A DNA stretch of 64,000 bases, from positions 6,067,224 through 6,131,223 of the forward strand of contig NC_092366.1 of the NCBI RefSeq assembly GCF_030848805.1, in the 5' to 3' direction. Under the pieces are notes generated by a model, which was given only the letters and a program-made list of their open reading frames with translations, did not search any database and had not been told where the DNA came from. Both the position numbers and the translations under genes were made by a program. This document shows, in pieces, positions 49,152 to 62,683 of the stretch. Each line of letters starts with the position of its first letter. The first letter of the stretch is position 1. This DNA is from Temnothorax longispinosus. Lineage: Eukaryota > Arthropoda > Insecta > Hymenoptera > Formicidae.

Positions 49152-52100
49152 TTTCCCTAATGAAATATAATAAATACGCGACGAAGCGCGACGCGCGCGC
49201 GCGCGCGTACGTACGGCGATCACGGTTTATCGCGAGAATCGTGCGCTTTTTGCGCGATTCAATGCGGTACGCGCCGAACGAGTCTATCCTCCTCGCTGGG
49301 CGTCCACAACCGCGCGCTCTCTCGTCCGCCAAGCTCGCCGGCCGGCTCTTTATCTTGTTTTCACGGGGCGAGAAGGAATATAAGGTAGTGCCGCGGAGTG
49401 TTGGCGAAGCTGTCGGTCGCGCTTGGTCGGCTGCGGTTTACGCGAAGCCGCCTCGCCTGCCTTTCCTTGCCTTGCCAGTTTGCGTGTTCGCTCGCAACTT
49501 GGATACCTCTACGTGTCCCCGACGCGGCTCGGCTCGACTCAGCCCGGCTCGGCTTCGGTGCTCACCGGAATGGTGGAGGAGAATTGGAAGGAAGCCGCAC
49601 CGCGCGAGAGTGCGACGAAGATGTAGGAATGCGAGAGGAAGGGCGCGATATACCGCGAAAAGCGCCGACGAGCGAGACACTCTACCGTACCGCACCGCGC
49701 CGCGCCGACAGGCGGCTACGAACCGGTCGCTGCGGTTGCCGCGGTTAACCGCGCCGGTGCTCTCAACCCGCGGCGACCGCGACGGTCACGCAGCCGCTCT
49801 ATGTACCCCCGGCTTCCTCCGCACGTACAGCTCTCTCGAAACGGCCCGATAGATTCGCCAAATTACGCTTACGAGAATTTTCTCGGCGCTTTATATACAT
49901 CTACGCGAAAATGTCGAGCCCGTACGCGTGAAAACTGAATAATATTTCTCAAGTCTCGCTATCTTTCGCCCGAGAGATAACTCGCACGATAATTGAAGAA
50001 CATAACCATCCACCAGCGACGACCATCACTCATCATACGGGAGGATGCTATTTTAATTAATCGTTATCGGTCGAGAGCCTCTTCTCTCGCGAGCATCAGC
50101 CTCCCGGTTTTATTCGTCCCGGAAGAGTGGGAGAAGAGGGAAGCGAGAGTCAAAGGAGGCCCACAAAACGACTTGTGCGCCAACGTGGTCTACGGTCTTG
50201 CCAACGCGGAGATTTGCGAGGATGACGGAGCGCTCTGTGAGAGAGCACTCTCGTTAATATTTTTGCTCTTGGACGACGCGGCAAGCACGCACGCGCACAC
50301 ACGGCCAGATTGAAAATAACTAAATGCCGAATCACCACCGCTACTAACGGCCGCTCACACACATGGAGCTTAATGGAATGTGGAATTTTATTGTTCCGAC
50401 ACTTTTCCATTATGCAAATGCACCAAACAACTGCTTCCCTCCGCGATACGCATCGAGGAATCAATTTTAATTATCGTCGCGACGAATAATTAACAGATCA
50501 TGCATTCGGATACGAAAAAAAAACTTAACGTAAAGACTAATGAATGATTGCCGCGCGCGCGCTAATTGATTGTCGAAATCATTGTCGATATATCAATGGA
50601 AAACGCAAAAATTACGTGTCTCTGCCACAATTACTTTCCCATGTCAATGCAACATGGCCCCAAACTGAAGATTCGAATATAATCCTATACACCCTTTGTC
50701 ATTTTTCGATGCAACGTGATGGAGACCGATTATCCCTAATCAAATCGTTGAGCAATCCTGTCGCGAACTTCACCGAATGGCGTTAACACGGTTGATGGGA
50801 GCGGAACGGAGCAACCTTTGATTAATATCTCACTAATCCCAAAAAGTCATGGAAAAAGCGAGCCGACGGCGGCGCTTTTGGCAAAATGTTAGGATGATTG
50901 TTGCGGCCTGCATATACATATATGCACGTGTACGTGTATGGATGTATCGCCTCAAAGCTGCGACTCTAGCCGCGGCTGACAAATGCCTTCCGCGATTCTG
51001 GCAGCGGTATACCGTTATCCAAATTACAAATAACACACCGCCGTTGACGTTTTATCCAACGCCCGAAGACAAATTGCAGCCAACGTAGGACGGCCGAGCT
51101 CGAGATTATCCCCCTTCTCGCCGCCCCGTCCCTCCGCCCCGCTGCCGACGCCGCTGCCGCCGCCGCCACCGCGCGTCTTCCAACTACTCTTCGTGGTGTA
51201 ACCGCGTGTCGTGGACTCGGTTAATACCGGTAGTTGCTCGGCCCCTTGGTCGGCACACGGAATTAACACGGCGAAGTGTATTTATGGATCAGGCCCGACC
51301 AGATATCCCGAGGAGGAGCGCAGGCAGATCGTTCCATCTCTTCCTCTCCCTTCGTCTCCCTCTCCGTCTGCTCGACTCGCCTCGCCTCGCCTCTCGCCGG
51401 TATTTCTTTTTCTTCTTCCACGGTGGAGGATTAATTAATGAGACTGGACAAGCCAAGCATTATTACCTGCTTTACAGCGTCGCGGGGCACTGGCGTGGGA
51501 ATGTCTCTTCTTCCCTCGATTACTACACCGAGCCGGCGAAATTTGCCGAGGGAACTTGGACCATTAATTTTCATTCACGATCGGAGCCGTGATAGCTCGC
51601 ATGATATGTCTCGAACATGTAATGAACCGACGTGCTGCCGATCACGTTTTTATCTCGTTTTTGTGACGAGAAGTTGGAATACAACGGCGCGGCGCGGCGG
51701 AAGGAATTGTCCGCTTACCGATACAATCTTCCGCGCGCACTTGCAACGCCGCTTGCATTTCACATCAGTGCTTGAAGCAGCGAACGTAAATTCGTCCCGG
51801 TAATGATTCCTCATCGTTGGTCGCGTCCTTTATCCCGGCCGGGTATCTACGGCGCGGAGCGCTCGGGCAACGCCGAGGGCGCGATAATCAAATAACATCG
51901 CCGCCCTTGTGCCCGACGCCATTGGCCCACATCCCACCGCATACAGGACGTGATACACGTGTACTCGCAGCGTGTAACGCGTGCTCGAATATAGTGGTCT
52001 CTCAGTGTGCATCCGCCGGTGCATTTGCCATGCACTCGCGTAATGCACATTTGTAAAGCTATACACGGGGCCCGGCAACCGCGACTAGACATTTTTCACC

Positions 52101-52851
52101 GTGCCGAGTAACTTCCTTAATTGAAACCTTTTGTGAAGGAACAAAGTGTATTCTCGGTAACTGTATAAAAAAAAACCCGGGAGGGCACGAGAGAGAGGGA
52201 GAAAGGAAAAAGAGTAGAAAAAAAAGAGAAATTTGCCGTCATTTCAACTTTAATAGCAGCAGGAAGAAGAAATTACAGAGCGCGCGATATTAATGTCAGC
52301 GCGAAAGAGAAAGCATTATTATAGCCGCGCGACCGAGATGCCCGCGGCTAAACGCGTAATAGAGCACGTTTAAATTGGAGCGAAACTTAATTGATTAAAA
52401 TGGACGTCGCGGCTTGGCTTAAAATTCGATTTTAGGTCAGTCGCGAGAGGTTAAATTAACTAACGAGATATTAGTGCTGCAGGGTAATTTAAGACTCTCT
52501 GCATGGTAAGACGGTTGCTCTGTCGTATCGAGGTCACTTATACATTGTTAAACGCCGCGATCGATTTTTCACCGGATGGTCTGTGACTGTTATCTATATT
52601 GCAACGCTCATAAATAATTATCGATACCTCCCAAGTGCCGAGATATTTCTGAAGAAACGTATCTGCGGCTTTACACCGATTTTGAAGGAGATTTATAAAC
52701 ATACGTGAAAGACTACGTCGGCCAGACGAAATTTCGATACACATGGAAGGTTAAGAGTCACCAAAGAGGACGACTGATTTCTCGCGCGGAAAACGAATGG
52801 GCAGTCGTGTCGTTTATACACACTCGAGTCGAGAGAAACGAGCGAGCGAGC

Positions 52852-52963
52852 ACGACGACGACGACGACGACGACGACGCCGAGAAGAATGAGAGCGAGGA
52901 CGACGACGACGGTGACGGTGACGGCGACGGCGAAGGCAATGACGACGACGACGACGACGACGT
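52852..52963. repeat. Composite (GAC)n trinucleotide repeat
   Basis: Two blocks of about eight GAC/ACG units separated by GACGGT and GGCGAC variants. Read in frame it gives poly-Asp or poly-Thr, with no sign of a flanking gene. Confidence 0.85.
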
Positions 52964-55675
52964 GGTGACGGCGAAGAGGGCGATTTCGTCACGGCAGTCA
53001 CGATCGTCACGGTCGTCGCCCTGTGGCTGAGCGAAGCGGGGTAAGGGGAGACGAACGACTAACAGAATTATACTCGCAGGCCATGGAAGGTTTTTAACGG
53101 TCGATTTGCCGCGTACCTCTCTCTCGTGTGGGTCGCCACGCTATGCCGCGCTGTGTCCTCTCGAACTCTTCAGCGGCAGCTAAGAGCGACGGCGACAGCG
53201 CGACGCTCACCCCACAGCCAGTTAGTGCCCTTAAACTGTCCCTACCCTATATGCCGTTCGGCGTTTCGTCACGCCGAACGGGGGGTCAAAACTGGCCGCA
53301 GATGTCGGCCATAAAGCTCGTACGGGCACGACCCAATGCTCTACTGATCGTCGTCCCCTCATACGTGTCCTTTTTCCCTTTCCGTCTTTCTCTCTTCCGC
53401 CCTTCCTCTGTATCTATGCATCATGCATCGCGTCGTTTCGCCATTGTATCTTCCGCCGAATACACGCCCTTAAATAAATCTATCCACGAAACCCCCCGTC
53501 GCGTCACCCGTGACCACCAACCACCTACCCCTGCCTCCGTTGTCCTTTGTTACCTCCGTGCTGTTGTTACCGAGATTAGGTTCGCGTTCCACGCACGTCG
53601 TCCGGTTCTCCGACCTGTCTCTCGACTCGACATCCTCGAGTTGCTTTTTTTATTGGTGCCGACGGTGGTGCGATTTCGAGAAATCTCGTCCCCCTAATCT
53701 CACGATGTAACAATGTCATATTTGCATCGAATCGACGTATCGCGTTCCGGCGCATTCGCCGCGTAATACGTACACGTTTACGAGCGTGTTAATCCTGACG
53801 GCGCGCGATGCACGCTGCCTCGCTGAATCGACGAACACCTATCGGACGTGACGGTGCGAGCAACCGTGACACGCTTCGAGAGATTCCAGCGCGATCTTTA
53901 ATGACGAGGCGCGGCGGATTGTTAACGATCGCTCGTCGACGTTTAATTAGCCGAGGCTCGCGATTACGCCGGGCAAGCGTTCGCTCGCTTGCATCTCGCA
54001 AGCGAACCAACAACCAGGGCCCCGCGGCGTAATCGCAATCGCGACTGTAACGACCCGTGGCCGGAGAGGGACCGTAAAAGGCCGGCGAGAGTCAATGACG
54101 AGATTCGCTTCTTCTTCGTCGTGCCTCTCCCGATCCGTTCGTTTGTTCCTTCGCTCTCGCCTCTCGTCCTTCCTCCGCATCGCCTGCACTCTTCCTCCAT
54201 TCCGTCCGCTCTTGCACCATCCGTGGCACTTTTGTGCAATGCCGCGTTGCACGCACGCACGAAGCGAATCGGCGAATTACGACGATTGAAATTCAATTCC
54301 GCGCGCGGCCGAGCGGCTAATTAGACGCAATTGCGGCGCGGCGGCTAGGCAACTAGACGACTCGTCGTCGGTATGCAGGGACCTCGAGTCTACCCTGGAG
54401 ACTCGCTCGTTGCACGTATCTCGCAGCTTGTGATTATGAGCGAGTGAGCTCGGTGTGATCGTCCGCCAAAAACGCCGGAAGTTATCTCTTCGAGCGAGAT
54501 ACATACGCGAATATAATCGACGTGGCTTAGCCTCGAGACAGTCAAGAGCGCGAATTATGGATAGCCTGGGAGAGTACGTAATAATCCGCTTTTGCGATTC
54601 GAACTCGAGAGACATACTTCTCCGGGCTGTGTGCTGTGTGTACGAGGTCGTAAGCCGGTCAAAAGCCGTAAGGCGCGGGACGATTAACGTGGTCGGGCAT
54701 GCGTGACGAATAATTATCCGTTCGAAAGCTGCGTCGGCAGTCTGTCGGCGTTAACCGACAACTCGTTGCCCACAATGTTGCGACATTGAAGTCGCAAACG
54801 ACGTCGATCATCGTTTATCGATGGCTACTCCGATTAAACGTTTTTGTACTCATTGACGTTACACGCATTATACGCGTGTGTTATCTCAAATGCACGCACG
54901 CATAATTACAAATTCATGTAGCGTTTATTTATACGCGTTAAAAAATACCGCATACGTCTGTAAAATCGCGAACAGTGCTTCGTGTAAATTCTTTAGTCAA
55001 TACGAAGCCGAAAGTAATGAAGTGTAATAGAATTTCGACGACACGGTTTTTAATTCGTATAGAGAGAGCCGACTTTCCTCAGTGAAAATTATTTTAAGAG
55101 GCCGTGAGGTGTAAAAAAAATTTTTTCGCGAGGCAGGAAGAGTCCCATTATGTAAAGTTTAGCAACCGGTGCTGACAATTAGCACTTGTAAAATCGCAAA
55201 CGGACGTCGGTCGCTGTACGCGACAGACGGCGGACCCTCTTCGATCGGACTCGTGTTTACGGAGTAAACAAATCGCCCCGATTGAGGGGACCGTGACTGC
55301 CGCGTCATCGAGCATCGGTCTCCCCGCCTCATCCTCTCGAACCATCGACTTCACTTCACGGTTCGAAGTTAGCAACACGATTCCAGCTCGTGCCCCCTCT
55401 TCTAGCACGCTCTTACTTTTCCCTTCCCCGACGACTTTCCACCCCCTCTTTTTTTTCCCCAGTTAACCATCGTACGGTCTATATTGCGCTATTATTATCC
55501 CGATCCAAGTCGTGGCGTCATTATTATCCACGAGCGCGGGAAGTCATCTGTAACCATCGCATCGCGACGGGCGGTGACTTAATAACAGCCCGCTACGTAA
55601 GCGTAATGGACGCTGCCGAGTAACGTAAGCCCGCTAATTTACCGTTTTTTTTCCACAAGTCCTTTCCCTGCTCGC

Positions 55676-55680
<5 letters not shown>

Positions 55681-55723
<43 letters not shown>
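55681..55723. repeat. (CT)n microsatellite
   Basis: About 21 CT units. Confidence 0.95.
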
Positions 55724-55725
<2 letters not shown>

Positions 55726-58700
55726 CTCTCCCTCTTTTTTTATGTCTTGCCAACAATCTATCCACTAACAGATTGTTCACCTTTTTTTCACAATGGGTTT
55801 TGCTTCCTTTTTTACGACGTGTATTTCGTCAAAGTCGTTTACTCAACAGACATTTGCCAAGTTCGGACGAGAGCCATATCACACGTCGAGATAACGCGTC
55901 ATCCGTTCAGTTGGAACAACAACCATTTCGCAATTGGGATTTTTTTTTCATTGGAGAGGCAGTTTTCCAGCGCGAATCTCCATCAACGTTTATGGATGTA
56001 CCGTAAATGATAATCAAGACTGACGAAGAATTATTTGCGATTATTGATTCGCTGAGGAATGCGCCTTGAACTGACGAACATCTGTATTCTCGTGGGATGA
56101 CAGGGACCGTTTAACGCGCTACTGACTTTCTACGGAACGGCGACCGTAAGGCGACCGCCCGTTGGTGGCACTTTCGCTCTGCGCGCGCGATAACGATCGG
56201 AAAACGTCCGCTTTCGTCGCGACAATGGCTTGTCACTTGAAATAATAATACGGAGCTCTAGCGTAGGCAGCGTCGACGGACCTACGCTCCACCGGCGGGT
56301 TCCTTCGGGCGAGCATAATGGCCTATCCGGCGCGCACTCGCGCACTTCGCCCATCTGCATACAGGGTGCGCCCGTAAGAACGATCGTCGTTGCCTACGAA
56401 CGACGAACGGCCGGCGATCCTCCCGGACAGAGTGAGAGTACTGCGAGACAATGCGCCGTTTATCTCCGATCAAGCGGGAGGAGAAAAGGGTCGCTCCGCT
56501 GATGCGTAACGCCTCTCGATGTATGTAAGAGCCGATAAATAGCCGTTAAAACGCTTCGGAGAAATTTAAGAACGGTACCGCAAGCCGGTCTTTCGAGAAG
56601 AACTTAAAGCTTAAATACTTAATTGAGAAATTTCCATAGTTGTTCGTGAAACGTGCAGGGAGGCTTATTGTTGTCTTTAAAATATATCTTTCGCCAAACC
56701 ATCATTACATATCACGCGTGAAGAAAACGTAAATCTCTTTTACAAATTATCGTTCGGCTTCAGTCGTAATTCCATGGAAAATGTCTCATTAAGTTGAATA
56801 TAATTTGACATCTGTAGAAAAGTGGAAACAGAGCTCTCGACTAAATCTCTTTCAAGGGTCATCTGCCTTCTTCGGTTTCTCCCAGTAGGGTATCGGTTGT
56901 CCGGTCGATCCTGTCACGCGTGCACGAAGGACAGAAATAGAGACAGAGAGACAGAAAGGAAGAAGTAGCCGGACCGGATGACAGTAAATAACGAGAGATT
57001 CTCGAGAAACTCTAGCCGCCAAGTTGGGGATGTCGGGGAGTGTACAGGCAATCGAGCATCGAGCATTGGAATCGAAATTCGATACCGGCGCGTACACACG
57101 CCCTCGCGTTTAGAGGCGGCTTTCAGGACAGCGGCGGCGGCGGCGGCGGCGAGAGGTGCGAAGTCCGGGTTAACCGCAAGCGGAGAATGTTCGCGCAACG
57201 GAGATGCAAAGAAGAGAGAGAGAGGGAGAGAAAGAGGGAAGGCAAGCCTCCTCCACGTAATAACTATTATCTTAACCGAAGGTACTCTTCCTTTAATTCG
57301 CGCGCTTTCCGAGACACATCTCGCATCCCGCGCGGTATCGAGTTTATGCGATGAAATCACGAACGCGCGGCACGACGCGAACGCACGTGTGCCTATACCG
57401 GAGCTAATAATAACATGCACGAGCGCTCGACGAGAGAGAATCACCTCCTAATTATAACTCGGCTACTAATGATCCGTGAAATTTAGTAAGTACAGCGCCG
57501 TGGCTCGTAACCTGGAAATTAAACGGTCCGCCGGTCTGTTCGGCCCCGCCGGCGGCGATCCGACGAAGCAATCGCTTTACACGACGCGACTCGATATAGC
57601 CCCCTTCTTGCTCGCGGAGTTATTAGAGAAACGTCAAAGATACATATACATGAACGCGCGCGCGCGCGCGCAAGTGTGTAGCGTGTAGTGAATACGTACG
57701 TGCTGTGCCGGTATCGATACCCTCTCGCCGAGTAGACGGGCGCGCGCGGTTATGTATTACATCCATTAAAGCCATATGCACGCGCGAAGGTACGCGCGCG
57801 CGGTGGCGAGGGCAAGTTTGTAGGTACCTACCTGACGTTAATACGTTCCGCCTGGAATCTGCATCTGCATAAGACAGCACTATGCGAGCGTGCAACTCGG
57901 AGCGGACGATCAGACCGGGGTTCAGACCGGTACTAATTATTTCGCCTCTCTGACACGATTGTTAGTCGTCCGTCTCGCGGGCATTCTAGTTCTCTCTCTC
58001 TCTCCCTCCTTTTCTTTTTTCATATTTAATACAAATAATATAGTATCCCATTCCTTACTGTTGCCTCGTTTTTCACTTAAATATATATTTATATATTTTT
58101 TTCGCACTAAACAAAGTATGAAAATTATATCCAGTTTCCCTCCTTTTTCACGTTAATAAAAATTAGAGAGATTTAAATTCTTACTCTTTATTTCTATAAG
58201 CACATCTTTTATTCTATTTTATTCTACGTTTATCCCTTATTTATATATGTTTTTCCTCAACACGTCGCGTGTCTCAACGACAGAAAGAATGATTATTAAC
58301 GAGGTTATTTCGTGATAAGCAAGCGCGACTCGACTAAAGTAACTACGTCACACGTTTGCATAAATGCAGATCTTTCTCTATGTGTATGCGTGTATGTGTC
58401 CGCGCGTGTTAAACTTTTCTGCGTGCAAAAGTCGACACGAATCGACCTCCATGCGCGCCGCATATCGCGCGGCCGCGTTATATTAATGCTCGCGTATATG
58501 CGACGCCCGCTGCAATACGCTCGTTATCTGGCGCATAACGCCGTCCGTCGCATGCAAATCGCGACGTGTGTGCATGGCGAAAGAGTGGCGCAGTGGCACA
58601 CACACCGCGGTGGTCGCGCCGAGGAAAATATAGCGATCCAGGTAGCCGATAAAATCGCGAGGCACACGAAGGCAATCGCCTCCGCGTGGGAAATAATTAG

Positions 58701-60104
58701 TGTCAACTCCTTTACGTAAGGCGGTCCGTAGGTGGCGAGAACGGCGAGAAAGGTGTAAAGTCGGTCTTTTATTCACAGAACGTCTAAATTTCTAACGACA
58801 CTTGAGAAATTACGTTTTTGGGGACAATTTTTCCAAGAGAAATGAACGCGCGCCATTATCGGGAGATGGGAGAGTGAGCTCGCTCGCGTGGAATCGAACG
58901 AACTGCGAATTACCGCGCGAATCGAACGGTTTCCAGATGATCGTTCGTGCTCTCTCGCGACTCTCTGCGATAATGAATTCCACGACGGTGACAGGCGGAA
59001 CATTAAGAAGTGGCTGGAAAAACGATGGAAGAAGCGAGAGAAGAGGAGAGATGGGTGGAAGGTGGCGTATCTCGTGTCATCGTCTCAGTGGAAATGAATT
59101 TTTCATTTCGCGCTAAAGTCGCGAAACGGTTCGTGACTTAAAGGCGAAGATTAAAGGGCAACGGCGGCGCCGAGCTTTTCCTTCCTCTCACCGGCACCGC
59201 GCGCGTCTCGCTCTCCCGCTCCTTTGCAGTTTTTTTCCTCGTCGGGGTGTAAGAGGGAAACGACGAGGGCGGTGCCTTACTATTATTTTTCATTGCTCGC
59301 GCGCACCGCGATCCTTTTCCATTTCCTCTTTACGCTTTCCTTTCTCCTTACCTCTTCCACCCCCTTGTTTCTTACCTCGCTTCCCCTCTTCTTCGCGGGG
59401 AACGTCGAGACGCCGCTGGCGTTCCCTTAAATTTGTATTACCAGCTGCGAGAGTTACGACGAGAACTCTTGGAAGAGAGATGCGATTCTCATGGATTATT
59501 CAATTGCACCACGCAATTTGTATCGCCTCATCCTAATAGGCCAACGTGATCGTAACCGGGGATTATTAGCAAACTTTTATAAAACGCCAACAAGTTAAAA
59601 TATAATAAACATTCTTCATTGAATGTGACGTTCGATAAATTTCTCTTGTACTCGAGTCACAGCGATAAGGTCTGAGATTTTCACAGATCTACCCTTGTAG
59701 ATCCGGAAAATTCATTATTTTTCCTCGGCTAACGAGTAACGTGGAAAAGAATATCCTGGCAGAATAAATGGAAATAAAAGCGGGATAAATACTCTCGCGG
59801 GCGCGGCGGAACAAAGGGATACGGCACTAATTGAAAAAGTCCGGCCCTCGCGATCCTATCGAATTAAGGTCGCCGGGTTCGGATATCGGACCGATATCCA
59901 TAACTACTAAATTACGGCGTTGTATTTCCTCCCTGAGAGACCCCTTGTCGTTGCACACGTCCTTTCGCCAGATGCCGTCCTCTCGATACTGTCTCTCTCT
60001 CTCTCTCTCTCTCCCTCTGTTCGCCCTTCGAGCGAGGTTATTACTTATACCGCAGGCTATCAGCGACGGTTTATTTTGTCGACGACGTAAGGAGACGACG
60101 AAAA

Positions 60105-60127
60105 CGACGACGACGACGACGACGACG
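60105..60127. repeat. (GAC)n trinucleotide repeat
   Basis: About seven GAC units. Confidence 0.9.
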
Positions 60128-60307
60128 GAAAACCGAAGAAGAAGAGGAAAGAGCGCGAGGGGGAGAAACCCCTCGCGTCGCTCGGTAGGAGGGCGGGAGG
60201 AGGGTCTCTCTTTCTCGACGGATTAGAGCGCGAATCAATATTGGGCAGAGAGGCGAAGTTTTTGTCGGCGCTGAAAGAAATCCCCTACTTCTTCCACTTT
60301 GAGTGGG

Positions 60308-60345
60308 CACCACCACCACCACCACCACCACCATCACCATCACCA
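60308..60345. repeat. (CAC)n/(CAT)n trinucleotide repeat
   Basis: About eight CAC units followed by mixed CAT/CAC units. Confidence 0.9.
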
Positions 60346-60615
60346 CTACTTACTCCATCTCAAAGTCGAGAGATAGAGAACGGCGAGGATGGAATCATGC
60401 TCGCGGGAGGATGAAGAAGTGAAGAGGGTTGGTCGCGAAGCGCGGCGGAAGGACGGAAGGATGCGCCGCCGCACAGCAGGACACGAAGACGGGGACGAAG
60501 ACCGAGGTGCGCACCGCGAAGGAAGGAAGTGAAGCGGTGGAGAGAGAGAAGTAAGAAAACGAGGATTCCGTTCGAGCAACTTACCGGACTTGTACTCTCT
60601 TTCTCTCTTCCCACT

Positions 60616-60623
<8 letters not shown>

Positions 60624-60649
<26 letters not shown>

Positions 60650-60650
60650 C
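60624..60650. repeat. (CT)n microsatellite
   Basis: About 13 CT units following a C9 run. Confidence 0.9.
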
Positions 60651-60833
60651 CACGCTCGAGGATTTACAGATTACGCGCCGGTAGACCGAGCCCGCTCGAG
60701 CGCTCGTCTACGAGCTGCAGGGACGAGAGCGAAAGCGACGCCTGAGCGCTACAAGAGAGTCGTGAGAGAGCGACGAGGACGGAACGAGGGGCCAAGTCCG
60801 CGTGGACTCGAACGAGATCGTCGGCCGCCTCCG

Positions 60834-61147
60834 CCAATCGGACGGCGCCGTTTGCGCGCGTAGGCCAATCCGCTGGCGGCGCGGGCATTACGCGTTTATT
60901 ATCAGGCGGCAAAAAGAAATGACTGTTTATAAATAATTAGAGAGGTTTTAATTAACCCTCGGGAAGAGCTCTCGGTCTCGGACCTCCGCTATCCGCCGGC
61001 GAGACGAGACGAGGCGAAACGAGACGAGACGAGACGAGACGAGACGTGGCGAGATGAGACGAGGCGAGGCGAGGCGAGGCGAGGTACGGCGCAGTTCGCC
61101 GTGGCGGCGTTTTAATCGCTCGGCCGGTTTCGCTCTGACCGGATTGG
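60834..61147. promoter_or_regulatory. Second CCAAT/ATTGG cluster
   Basis: CCAAT at 60834-60838 and 60865-60869, and ATTGG at 61143-61147, flank the GAGAC minisatellite in GC-rich DNA. A distal promoter is possible, but no transcript or ORF supports it. Confidence 0.25.
61001..61085. repeat. GAGAC/GAGGC pentanucleotide minisatellite
   Basis: About 17 units, GAGAC-rich at the left and GAGGC-rich at the right. It produces Arg/Leu/Val/Ser-rich pseudo-ORFs on the minus strand. A sister array of the same unit lies at 34372-34414. Confidence 0.92.
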
Positions 61148-62661
61148 CCGAAGTAGTCGTTGCCGCCACCGAGACTACGAGACGAGGACGAGGACCATGT
61201 TGTTCGTGCCATTCGCCATTCGCCTCATTCGTCGCAACCTCCTTTCTCCGTCTCTCCTTTTCGCGTCGCAGTCTCGCGATCCGTGTTATATTTGTAAAAC
61301 TAAACCGACGTCGGTCGCTATCGATCGTCGAAGACAGCTATCGCTCTCGCTCGAACGACGCCGGTTCGAATCCAACATTTCCAACCACCTTCCTACACAT
61401 GTCGCATACGTATAATACACGTAAGTATGATACTTGAAGTAACGACGGCGACGCGCGCGCGCGCGGGGCAGACGTTGCTCCGAAATATCCGGCGACCAAT
61501 TTTGAGGCGTAACGGCGCGGCGCGGCGCGGCTCCCGCGCCAAATTTCTTTATTAAATATTCAAGCGTGCGTAAGCTCAGCCCGTCCGCCCCGCGCCCGAT
61601 CTCGAAAACCTGCTTCAAACGCTTCGGAAAATCTGCCGCGCGTCTCTCCTGCGAAAGGGGGAAATCAAAGCGGCGCCGAGAAGTTTTTACGATCGAACGC
61701 ACCGCTTTTCTTGCTCGTCGCCTCTCGCCGCTTTCGGCATTCGCCTAAGGTCCGCTCCCCGTGTCTCCGTCCCCGTCGAACCCTTCGCCGACAAAAAGGT
61801 GCTCCTCTCGCGCTTCTTTCAATTCTCGCGCGTACACAAAGACCATAAACCTAACCTGTACCCTATACCCTTCTTGTATATATGGTTCGGAATTTATTAT
61901 CGGGAACGGGGAGGTTTATGCAGCGAACCAGCAGATGACTATCGAATGACTACAATGGCCGAGCAGCTAGATATATGTATATGTCTCCAAATATCACATT
62001 CTGCCCGATACCTAGATATTTCAAAACTTTTCTATCGAGTCTGTCAGTTTTGTCGGTGGAACACGCGACACGCATTTTTAACTATTAAATCGCTAAATCG
62101 TTAAATTAATTGGAAATTTCTTTTGTACAGCTTTCTCACTGAATTAACTTTGTGATGTAAGTTTGACGAGTTCTTTTTTAGATCTCAATCTTCTTTATGA
62201 ACGGTCAAGTCGATGTAGATTGAAACATTTTTTATCTTAGCCTATATAACTTTTCGTCCGAAAGGCAATCGACTTATAAAAAATTCTCGCGCGCGTTTGT
62301 CATGCGATGGATATTACGTCAGACAAGATACTCGACGAATAAAGAGGCAGGAGTAAACCGCGCTGTTCCTCAGTGATCTTTGGCGGGTAGCCAAGAAATT
62401 TGTTTCGCGGTCGTTCCGCGCCGAACCGAGGAGGAAGAATTATTTCTCGCTCGGTAGGAACGTCAAATATATCGCCGGCAGGCGACTCGACGTCATCGTC
62501 GTCGTCATCGACAACGACGAGCTCGGAGCGTACGAAATCGGTTTCCGGTCGAACGGTTCCGCGAGATGATTTATTGCGCCGTGGAGCGTGACGAAACGGC
62601 CGAAACGAGCGAAGCGTGACCCGTGGCGAGCGGGTGTATTACCGGACACCGGTTGGCCGAA

Positions 62662-62683
62662 TCGTCGTCGTCGTCGTCGTCAT
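62662..62683. repeat. (GTC)n trinucleotide repeat
   Basis: About seven GTC/TCG units. Confidence 0.88.

Noticed and set aside
49160..49852. 230-codon plus-strand ORF
   Set aside because: Arg/Ala-rich translation of CpG-rich DNA with no domain, signal peptide or splice context.
52797..53030. Acidic poly-Asp protein on the plus strand
   Set aside because: Arises entirely from the (GAC)n repeat; other frames give poly-Thr, and nothing conserved flanks it.
61363..61373. tRNA B-box-like GGTTCGAATCC
   Set aside because: No A-box, acceptor stem or anticodon arm can be built from the preceding 60-75 bases.
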